Positions 53,892 through 60,200 of a DNA stretch of 64,000 nucleotides are shown here, piece after piece. Numbering within the stretch: the stretch's first letter is position 1; the number at the start of each line of letters is the position of its first letter. The notes under the pieces were generated by a model that saw only the letters and a program-made list of their open reading frames with translations, was not told where the DNA came from and searched no databases. The DNA comes from Clostridium zeae. GTDB lineage: Bacteria > Bacillota > Clostridia > Clostridiales > Clostridiaceae. The position numbers and the translations under genes are program-made. The stretch spans positions 90,318 to 154,317 of the forward strand of contig NZ_BMBA01000008.1 of assembly GCF_017312485.1 (NCBI RefSeq), written 5' to 3'.

Positions 53892-53958
53892 AACTTTGTT
53901 TTCACAAAAATATAAATTCCAGATTTGAGTTGGAAATTATTTATTCGGGGGTTTAATG

Positions 53959-54510
53959 ATGCCAATTAGAATTGCAATTCTAGGTGGTCCTAGGTGTGGA
54001 AAAACCACATTAATACAACAACTGTATGTAGATTTGAAAATTAAAGGCTTAAATGTAGGCGCTGCAAGTGAATACAGTACTGAATACCTTAGAGAAAAAG
54101 GCATGATAGAATCTATCGCTGAACAATATGGTATTTATTTAGGACAGAAAAACATAGAAAATTCATTAAGTAGTTTTAATTATGCTGTAACCGATTATGC
54201 TACTTTTGTACCATATATATATGGTCGTTTTATGTTAGGAGATAAAAAAAGAACTTCAAAAGATAAAGAAATCTTAAAAGACCTTTATGCCCTTGCACTT
54301 AGAGATTTGGACAAGTATGATCATATTTTCTTTGTACCAAGAGAATTTGGATATACTAAAGATGGCGTAAGATGGCAAGATGAAACTGCTGCCGAAGGCA
54401 TTGATTCTGCAATAAAGCATTTTTTAGATTCGGAAAATGTTAATTATCAAGTTATTGAAGGTAATACAAAAGAAAGATGTGAAAAGATTTTAGATATATT
54501 AGGTGTTTAA
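53959..54510 (+). CDS. Small P-loop (NadR/AAA_28-like) ATP-binding protein
   Basis: A 183-aa protein. The Walker A motif G-G-P-R-C-G-K-T-T is near the N-terminus (RIAILGGPRCGKTTLIQQL). Later features are EYSTEYLREKG and Y-D-H-I-F-F-V-P-R-E-F, where a nucleoside-kinase-like Walker B strand would be. The build fits the NadR/Ttd14-type AAA_28 family of nucleotide- or nucleoside-handling proteins, but no substrate is clear. Two adjacent ATGs exist (53956, 53959); GGGGG spacing favours the second. It has its own promoter and ends at a bidirectional terminator. It is one of few plus-strand genes. Confidence 0.7.
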   Translation: MPIRIAILGGPRCGKTTLIQQLYVDLKIKGLNVGAASEYSTEYLREKGMIESIAEQYGIYLGQKNIENSLSSFNYAVTDYATFVPYIYGRFMLGDKKRTSKDKEILKDLYALALRDLDKYDHIFFVPREFGYTKDGVRWQDETAAEGIDSAIKHFLDSENVNYQVIEGNTKERCEKILDILGV

Positions 54511-54570
54511 AGATGTACCATTTCAATTTGAAAATATGAATTTTATTATGAAGTGGTAAATGCATAAAGC

Positions 54571-54602
54571 AAAAAGCTTGTACTTATAAGTACAAGCTTT
54601 TT
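54571..54602. terminator. Bidirectional terminator, perfect 32-bp palindrome
   Basis: AAAAAGCTTGTACTTA followed at once by its reverse complement. It starts 60 bp after the P-loop gene stop and directly abuts the stop of the minus-strand IIC-IID gene, with A/T tracts serving as T-runs in both directions. Confidence 0.88.
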
Positions 54603-56219
54603 TTATATACCAAGTATCCCAAATGCATATCCAGCAATTCCAAATATCATTAATCCTATCATGCAAATTAGAGGTGATACCCTTTTATGAAGTAACCAAT
54701 AAACTAAAAATATTAATAATAACGATAGTAGATTAGGCATTATATTATCTAATTGTTGTTGTACGGTAAACGCTACAGTAGTGTTATCTTTATTTAAGGT
54801 ATAGAGAACCAAAGGGGCTTTTATAATAGTCCACTTTGCTACAAGTCCACCTATTACAGTGTAGGTTAGTACAGCCATTATATTTTTGAGTTTTGGCACC
54901 GTCCCTTTTAATCTATTGATTATATTAATACCTTCCCTATAAGCAATCATTAATCCATTATACCTAATTATTATTCTCACCAAATTTATAGCTATAAAAA
55001 ATATCAGTGGTCCTGCCACATTTCCGCTAAGAGCTATGCCAGCACATATTGCTGCTATCACTGGTCTTATTATCCCCCATATTATTGGATCTCCAACTCC
55101 TGCCATCGGGCCCATTAACGCAATCTTAACTTGAACAATTCCCGCTTCATCTAATGCACCATCGTTTATCATGGTTTCTTCTACAGCTGCATTTGCACCA
55201 AGTATTATATTTGAAAGAAACGGTTGACAGTTAAAGTATTCCAAATGAACTTTTACTGCGGCTTGCAGTTCATTCTTGTCTTTGTACAGCTTTTTCAGTA
55301 CAGGCATCATGCAGTAACAATAACATAGATTTTGAAGTCTCTCATAGTTCCAAGATAACTGATAGAATTGAGTTCTCCAAAACACTTTTCTCAAATCTGA
55401 TTTAGATAATTGTATTTTTACTGAATTAGGAACAATTTTAGCAGTGTTGTCAGCTTTCTTGGTCCTACTCCTGTTATTCACCTTATCTATCATGTTTGAA
55501 ATTTGTAAATACACAAGAGCTAAGCTTATTCCCATCAAGGTCAGCCCAACAAGAGTCATGTCAGAAAAAGTCATAACCAAAAATCCTATGAGAAAAAAAG
55601 ATATCATTTCTTTCATATTGAGAATTTTTAGTATCATTGCATATCCAACCACCACTAAGAAACCAGTGGACACTTGAAGCCCTTTTGTAATTATATCTGG
55701 TATATGAGCAAGTATCGTATGTATTATATTAGCATCTGCAAAAAAAGCAACTAAAACTGCTGGTATCGCCATTCTTAGAGAACTAGGAATAATCGTAAGA
55801 AAATGAGCTGTTGTTACTCTCCAAAGCTCACCCTTCTCTACCCCTCGTTCTGCCCAGTGCATTATTGCTACATCAACAACACCTTTTTGCAAAATAAAAA
55901 GTAATTGACCTAGTACAGATAATGGTATAGCTATACCTATAGCTACTCCAATCTGCTGCTTGCCGAGTACTGATAATATAACTGCAACAATTGAAGATAA
56001 AGCTGCATCTGGAGGAGTCGCCACTCCTATAGTCATCCATCCAAGAGCAATAAGCTCCATTTGAGCTCCTATCATAACTCCAGTTTTTAAATCACCTAAT
56101 GCAATACCTATAAGAGTTGCTGCAATTATTGGTCTATGCGTCTGAAACTCTTCTGAGGCTGAACCAATACCTGATATAGAAGCAAATAAAAATATAAGTA
56201 AGGCTTGCGCTAACGACAT
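54603..56219 (-). CDS. PTS mannose-family fused IIC-IID component
   Basis: A 538-aa membrane protein. Residues 1-245 are a IIC domain (THRPIIAATLIGIALGDLKT, GWMTIGVATPPDAAL). A hydrophilic linker covers about 245-265 (NNRSRTKKADNTAKI). Residues about 268-538 are a IID domain (SKSDLRKVFWRTQFYQLSWN, GPMAGVGDPIIWG). The two are normally separate proteins of about 265 and 275-300 aa; here no stop lies between them. The IID active region reads NYERLQNLCYCYCMMP where the separate copy at 57950 reads NYERMQGGGWTCALLP, so it has diverged. Together with the IIB and IIA just upstream it forms a complete transporter. Sugar unknown. Confidence 0.9.
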   Translation of the reverse strand: MSLAQALLIFLFASISGIGSASEEFQTHRPIIAATLIGIALGDLKTGVMIGAQMELIALGWMTIGVATPPDAALSSIVAVILSVLGKQQIGVAIGIAIPLSVLGQLLFILQKGVVDVAIMHWAERGVEKGELWRVTTAHFLTIIPSSLRMAIPAVLVAFFADANIIHTILAHIPDIITKGLQVSTGFLVVVGYAMILKILNMKEMISFFLIGFLVMTFSDMTLVGLTLMGISLALVYLQISNMIDKVNNRSRTKKADNTAKIVPNSVKIQLSKSDLRKVFWRTQFYQLSWNYERLQNLCYCYCMMPVLKKLYKDKNELQAAVKVHLEYFNCQPFLSNIILGANAAVEETMINDGALDEAGIVQVKIALMGPMAGVGDPIIWGIIRPVIAAICAGIALSGNVAGPLIFFIAINLVRIIIRYNGLMIAYREGINIINRLKGTVPKLKNIMAVLTYTVIGGLVAKWTIIKAPLVLYTLNKDNTTVAFTVQQQLDNIMPNLLSLLLIFLVYWLLHKRVSPLICMIGLMIFGIAGYAFGILGI

Positions 56220-56221
56220 TA

Positions 56222-56704
56222 TTACCTTCTCCTTGCATTCAGAGTGTCAATAAAATCTACCTTTCTATCTGTAGGTAAGATTCTTATCTCTACCTCTACA
56301 TTATAATTAGCAATTTTTTTTAATACCTCTATCTCCTCATTGTCTAGATAAAAAGTTGTACTTATCTTCTCTTTATCCTTTTTAAATGACATTCCTCCAA
56401 TGTTTAAACTATCTATCTTTCCTCCACCTTCTATGAACTCTAGTATCTCAAAAGGATTTCCAAAAACCATAATTACATCTTCATATTCACATTCCTCTTG
56501 ATATATTTCTAAAGCTTCTTTTGTGCTACAAAAAATTATTTTTATATCTTCAGGAACGGATATTTCTATGAAGGTCTTTCTTATATCATTATTTGCAACT
56601 TCTTCATTTACAACTATTATCTCTGTTATATTTTCATAAGTACACCAATTGTTAATCAACTGTCCATGTACCAATCTATCATCAAGCCTTACTATCTTTA
56701 GCAA
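56222..56704 (-). CDS. PTS mannose/sorbose-family IIB component
   Basis: A 160-aa cytoplasmic phosphotransfer protein. H13 in VRLDDRLVHGQ is the phosphorylated histidine of this family; KIISTTFYLDNEE-like and LPTDRK segments toward the end also fit. It receives phosphate from the IIA protein and passes it to the incoming sugar. Gap 2 bp to the IIC-IID gene and 19 bp to IIA. Confidence 0.92.
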   Translation of the reverse strand: MLKIVRLDDRLVHGQLINNWCTYENITEIIVVNEEVANNDIRKTFIEISVPEDIKIIFCSTKEALEIYQEECEYEDVIMVFGNPFEILEFIEGGGKIDSLNIGGMSFKKDKEKISTTFYLDNEEIEVLKKIANYNVEVEIRILPTDRKVDFIDTLNARRR

Positions 56705-56723
56705 TATACCGCTCCTCTCATAA

Positions 56724-57125
56724 TCACTTTTGTTTATTATTGTACCGTTCTCTTATATTTATTACTCCATTTTGTCCAAAGTGTTCTGCAAGATTTGATA
56801 TCTTCTCTAAATCTTGCATCATATAAGGTATTATCTCCAAAATCATTGGCATGTTCATACCTGTGACCACATTTACATTATCTCTATCCATAAATAAGCA
56901 AGCTGCATTATATGGTGTCCCACCTAGTAGGTCTACAAGTATTAAGACTTCTTCCACATCAAGCTCTTTAATTGTTTGCTCTATTTTTTGCCTAAGACTA
57001 TCTATGCTTTTATTTATTTCAAGACAAATAGTCTTTATCTTCTCTTGCTTACCATATATCATTTCAATTGAATTTATTAGTGCTTCTGCGTAGCTACCAT
57101 GTGAAATTGCTATTATGCCAACCAT
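56724..57125 (-). CDS. PTS mannose-family IIA component
   Basis: A 133-aa cytoplasmic protein. H9 in IIAISHGSYAEAL is the phosphate acceptor from HPr, and VLILVDLLGGTPYNAA is the conserved second block. It is first in the operon IIA-IIB-IIC/IID. The upstream gap holds no convincing -24/-12 element, in contrast to the neighbouring PTS operon. Confidence 0.93.
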   Translation of the reverse strand: MVGIIAISHGSYAEALINSIEMIYGKQEKIKTICLEINKSIDSLRQKIEQTIKELDVEEVLILVDLLGGTPYNAACLFMDRDNVNVVTGMNMPMILEIIPYMMQDLEKISNLAEHFGQNGVINIRERYNNKQK

Positions 57126-57421
57126 TTAATACACCTCTAGATATATTTTGTTTCAACGCTTACTGAATCACTTCATTAATAAAGCTTAGATCTTCAGGTT
57201 TTCTTCTCAAACCACAGCGTATTTTTGAAGACGCTTCTCTGACTAAAGTGTTCCGTCTTTAATTACTTCTTATATATTACCACACCTGCAGCAACTTTGT
57301 TAACTATTCCTGAATCATCTATTAAATCTAGCTTTGAACCTTTTCCTATTGAATTTAGTATGGCAAAACTTTAAAAAGGAGCATTGAAACAACCTTCCTA
57401 TGAAGTTATATCTTCTAAAAA
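57126..57421. other. Intergenic region upstream of the second PTS operon
   Basis: Contains the gene relic at 57263-57370 and the promoter region of the IIA gene. No sigma-54 element of quality and no strong sigma-A pair could be picked out. Confidence 0.35.
57263..57370 (-). pseudogene. Possible 3' gene fragment
   Basis: A 35-codon open stretch on the minus strand ending in TAA, without start or ribosome site. It reads S-F-A-I-L-N-S-I-G-K-G-S-K-L-D-L-I-D-D-S, then GIVNKVAAGVVIYKK. The pattern looks like the C-terminal end of a folded protein, such as a glycoside hydrolase or a surface protein, but I cannot name it. Upstream codons contain stops. Confidence 0.35.
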
Positions 57422-57459
57422 AGACTATCTCAAAATTCACTCTTAAATTTGAGATAGTC
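57422..57459 (-). terminator. Terminator of the sigma-54-controlled PTS operon
   Basis: A perfect 12-bp inverted repeat GACTATCTCAAA / TTTGAGATAGTC with a 14-nt loop, followed on the minus strand by six T. It separates the two PTS operons. Confidence 0.88.
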
Positions 57460-57506
57460 CTGACATACAAATATTTTTAGTTTGCTGTTTATTACTTCAT
57501 CGAATA

Positions 57507-57947
57507 TTATATGCCATCTTCCATTGAGTTGTCTGAAACACTTACGACTGCTGGCTTAGCTTTTTCAAATCTTACTGCAGTTTCTTTAGTACAGCTAACA
57601 ATATTGTTTGCTAACTCTTTTATATCCATCGTGTCTTTTAATAGTATAGATTCAAGAATTGCTCCTAAATTACAGCCTGCTGTAACCTCCATGTTCTCAC
57701 CTTCCACAGAAAGTTCTACACAGGTTTTAAATGGTGTACCACCAAGAATATCACAAACGAATAAAGTTTGAGCTACCTCACTACTTTCTAGTATTTTTAT
57801 TAGCTTAGCCTTTAGACTTATATCCGAATCCTCTTCTAAAAAATCTACAAATTCAACTCCACTATTATTACCAGCTAATAACTTTAAGGAACTTCCTATA
57901 CCAGTGCCATAATTTCCATGTCCAACTATTATCACTAAGGTTTTCAT
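57507..57947 (-). CDS. PTS mannose-family IIA component (operon 1)
   Basis: A 146-aa protein with H10 in VIIVGHGNYGTGIGSS as the phosphate acceptor and FVCDILGGTPFKTCVEL as the second block. Last gene of the operon IIB-IIC-IID-IIA, 2 bp after the IID gene. The C-terminus extends about 12 residues beyond the usual domain. Confidence 0.92.
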   Translation of the reverse strand: MKTLVIIVGHGNYGTGIGSSLKLLAGNNSGVEFVDFLEEDSDISLKAKLIKILESSEVAQTLFVCDILGGTPFKTCVELSVEGENMEVTAGCNLGAILESILLKDTMDIKELANNIVSCTKETAVRFEKAKPAVVSVSDNSMEDGI

Positions 57948-57949
57948 TA

Positions 57950-58747
57950 TTATAATACCCCCAATAGTGATAGCAATATTGCTGCTACGAAAGTGATTAA
58001 TATAAGTATAGTTGGATTAACATTTTTCTTCTTTAAGAAATAGAACATAAGTAATGTATAGCATAGAGGTAATAAGTTAGGTAATACTTTATCTACAAAA
58101 TCAGTCTGAAGAGAAATAGCATGATCACCACTTATAGTTATCTTAGGAAGTAATTGAATGTGAACATATGAAGCTATTAATCCTCCTATAACAGTTACAC
58201 CTAAAGTTGTAGCTGCCTTAGAAATTGCCTTGGAATTATCTTTTAACACAGTTATAGCCTTTACTCCAAGGTTATATCCTGCACTTGTCCAGATTATACG
58301 AGATAAGAATACTCCAACATAAACCACAAAGAATATTATTGGTCCAAGTATGCTTCCTTCACTTGCAAAGGATGCACTTATCCCAGCAACTATTGGTAGA
58401 AGTGTAAACCATAAAAGCGCATCTCCTATACCAGCAAGAGGTCCAAAAAGTGCTACCTTTAAACCTTTAATAAGGCTTCTATCTTCACTATTTTCTTCAA
58501 GTGATAAAACTAATCCCATAAGAAAACCTACAAGTGTTGGGTTTGTATTTATGAATTCTAAATTATCTTTCATCGACTGTGATATTTTTTCTTTATCACC
58601 ATTGTGTACCTTCTTTAAGAATGGTAGCAAAGCACAAGTCCATCCACCACCTTGCATTCTTTCATAATTAAAGCTAGCTTGAAGTAAAACTGATCTAAAG
58701 GCAAGCTTTCTAAGGTCTTTTTTAGTTAACTTATTATTAGATTCCAT
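57950..58747 (-). CDS. PTS mannose-family IID component
   Basis: A 265-aa membrane protein from the ATG at 58747, chosen because GGAGAAGGAG lies 10 nt upstream, inside the last codons of the IIC gene; the gene overlaps IIC by 11 bp. It has the family's NYERMQGGGWTCALLPFLKK and GPLAGIGDALLWF blocks and 3-4 C-terminal membrane helices. With IIC it forms the sugar channel. Confidence 0.92.
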   Translation of the reverse strand: MESNNKLTKKDLRKLAFRSVLLQASFNYERMQGGGWTCALLPFLKKVHNGDKEKISQSMKDNLEFINTNPTLVGFLMGLVLSLEENSEDRSLIKGLKVALFGPLAGIGDALLWFTLLPIVAGISASFASEGSILGPIIFFVVYVGVFLSRIIWTSAGYNLGVKAITVLKDNSKAISKAATTLGVTVIGGLIASYVHIQLLPKITISGDHAISLQTDFVDKVLPNLLPLCYTLLMFYFLKKKNVNPTILILITFVAAILLSLLGVL

Positions 58748-59537
58748 CTTCGTAATCTCCTTCTCCTGCATTGTTATATGCTACATTTACAACTTCAGGC
58801 TTATTCTTATCATTTATATATCCATAAATAGCTAGTGCAGCACCTACTAAAGCTACTGGTAATAAATTTGTGAATTGTACAAATGAAGCTAATAAAAATC
58901 CAATTATCAAGAATGGTACATATTCGATCTTAAGCATAACTCTTAAAAGTAATCCAAATCCAACTGCTGGCAATATTCCTCCTGCTATCTCAAAGCCATG
59001 TTTAAGCCATGTAGGCATGTTTTCTACTAAAGTTCTCATAGGCTCTTGAGCTATATAAGTACAAAGGAATACTATAACACCATAAGTTACTCCAACTATT
59101 AAAGTTGTGATAAGGTTAAGTCTTGTAAATGCTTTTATATCTGCTTCTTCAGCATACTTATCAGCTTTACTCATAAATACTGAGAATGTTGAGTAATAGA
59201 AAAGAATAACATATTGCATCAAGAAACTAAATGGAAGCGCCAATCCTATTGTAGCTTTTACATCAGCCCCAGTGGTATATGCTATAACTGTTGTCATTAT
59301 ACCAGCAAGGATTGGGTTTGGCGGTTGAGTTCCACCTACTGGAGTAAGTCCTGCAAAAGCTAATTCTGTAAGTCCTCCAGCTATTAATCCTGTTCTTACA
59401 TCACCTAAAATAATTCCTGTTAATGTACATACTATTATTGGTCTAAAAATATAAAGTCCTTCTAACCAAAAATCAAATCCTACTATAATTGCCATAACCG
59501 CAAGAAGAATACCTTGTAATAACGTTATACTATGCAT
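58737..59537 (-). CDS. PTS mannose/sorbose-family IIC component
   Basis: A 266-aa polytopic membrane protein with about 7-8 helices. IFRPIIVCTLTGIILGDVRT and GLTPVGGTQPPNPILAG are the conserved IIC blocks. Its last codons (G-E-G-D-Y-E-D-G-I) contain the ribosome site of the IID gene. Gap to IIB 14 bp. Substrate not predictable; mannose, sorbose or amino-sugar types all remain possible. Confidence 0.92.
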   Translation of the reverse strand: MHSITLLQGILLAVMAIIVGFDFWLEGLYIFRPIIVCTLTGIILGDVRTGLIAGGLTELAFAGLTPVGGTQPPNPILAGIMTTVIAYTTGADVKATIGLALPFSFLMQYVILFYYSTFSVFMSKADKYAEEADIKAFTRLNLITTLIVGVTYGVIVFLCTYIAQEPMRTLVENMPTWLKHGFEIAGGILPAVGFGLLLRVMLKIEYVPFLIIGFLLASFVQFTNLLPVALVGAALAIYGYINDKNKPEVVNVAYNNAGEGDYEDGI

Positions 59538-59551
59538 TATAATTCCTCCTA

Positions 59552-60019
59552 TTATTCAATATTTGTTTTTATATCTCCAGGTGTATCTTGAGCAAATACC
59601 TTAACACCTTTTGATTTGATATATCTTAAGTCTTCTAAATCTTTATCATCTACATAAACCTTTTTAGTAATGGATCTTTTTCCTTCTGAAAAGTGCATAT
59701 TTCCAACATTTAATTCCTTTATAGGCACTCCTCCTTCAACTAGCTTTCTTGCAACTTCTGGATTCTTACAAACTATAAAAATCTTTTGACTTGGTGAGGC
59801 CTTATGTATTATGTCTATTGTTTTTTGTATTGTAAAAAATCTAATTCCTACACCTGATGATTCTGCTGTCATTGACATAAGTTGTTGCTGTACAGTATCA
59901 GTAGCTGCATTATCATCAACGACTACAAGCAAATTTGCACCTAAAGATGTTGTCCATGTAACCCCTACTTGCCCATGAACTAATCTATTATCGATTCTTG
60001 TCATTAATATATTTGGCAT
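59552..60019 (-). CDS. PTS mannose/sorbose-family IIB component (operon 1)
   Basis: A 155-aa cytoplasmic protein with phospho-acceptor H15 in TRIDNRLVHGQVGVTW. First gene of the operon, with GGGAGGA as ribosome site. A -24/-12 sigma-54 promoter lies 38-54 bp upstream, consistent with control by the LevR-type activator encoded just before it. Confidence 0.93.
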   Translation of the reverse strand: MPNILMTRIDNRLVHGQVGVTWTTSLGANLLVVVDDNAATDTVQQQLMSMTAESSGVGIRFFTIQKTIDIIHKASPSQKIFIVCKNPEVARKLVEGGVPIKELNVGNMHFSEGKRSITKKVYVDDKDLEDLRYIKSKGVKVFAQDTPGDIKTNIE

Positions 60020-60056
60020 TTTTGAATCCTCCCTTAATCTTTATGCAATATATAAA

Positions 60057-60073
60057 AGCAAGACCCATGCCAA
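60057..60073 (-). promoter_or_regulatory. Sigma-54 (-24/-12) promoter of PTS operon 1
   Basis: TTGGCATGGGTCTTGCT on the minus strand has the invariant GG and GC exactly 10 nt apart and matches the TTGGCAY-N5-TTGCW consensus almost fully. Transcription should start near 60046, 26 nt upstream of the IIB ATG. Sigma-54 promoters driven by LevR-type activators are well known for mannose-family PTS operons. Confidence 0.9.
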
Positions 60074-60106
60074 GTAGTGTACATATCACTATTTGACATG
60101 GGTCAT
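60062..60106 (-). terminator. Hairpin after the LevR-type gene, overlapping the sigma-54 promoter
   Basis: GACCCATG and CATGGGTC close an 18-bp stem with wobble pairs and two mismatches around a 7-nt loop. On the minus strand it is followed by TTGCTTTTATA. Its 3' arm is the -24 region of the sigma-54 promoter. It probably terminates the LevR transcript; it could also have a regulatory role. Confidence 0.55.
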
Positions 60107-60137
60107 AAATCGAGAATTATTATATTCTGCTTTGATT

Positions 60138-60157
60138 AAAGGTTTAAAATCACCTTT
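60138..60157. promoter_or_regulatory. Possible activator site upstream of the sigma-54 promoter
   Basis: An inverted repeat AAAGGT-8 nt-ACCTTT about 80-100 bp upstream of the expected transcription start, the usual distance for a bacterial enhancer-binding protein. A second palindrome, TTATGATATCATCATAA, lies at 60178-60194 beside the LevR stop. Which of the two, if any, is the LevR site is open. Confidence 0.3.
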
Positions 60158-60200
60158 TTGCTTATATTTATATTGCTTTATGATATCATCATAAAAATTT

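Noticed and set aside
57263-57370. Fragment upstream of PTS operon 2 as a functional leader peptide
   Set aside because: No start codon or ribosome site; it is open only from a stop codon, so it was listed as a possible relic.
57377-57394. A GG-N10-GC pattern on the minus strand upstream of PTS operon 2, as a sigma-54 promoter
   Set aside because: Only GG and TGCT fit; the TGGCA part is AGGTT and the distance to the first gene would be about 250 nt.
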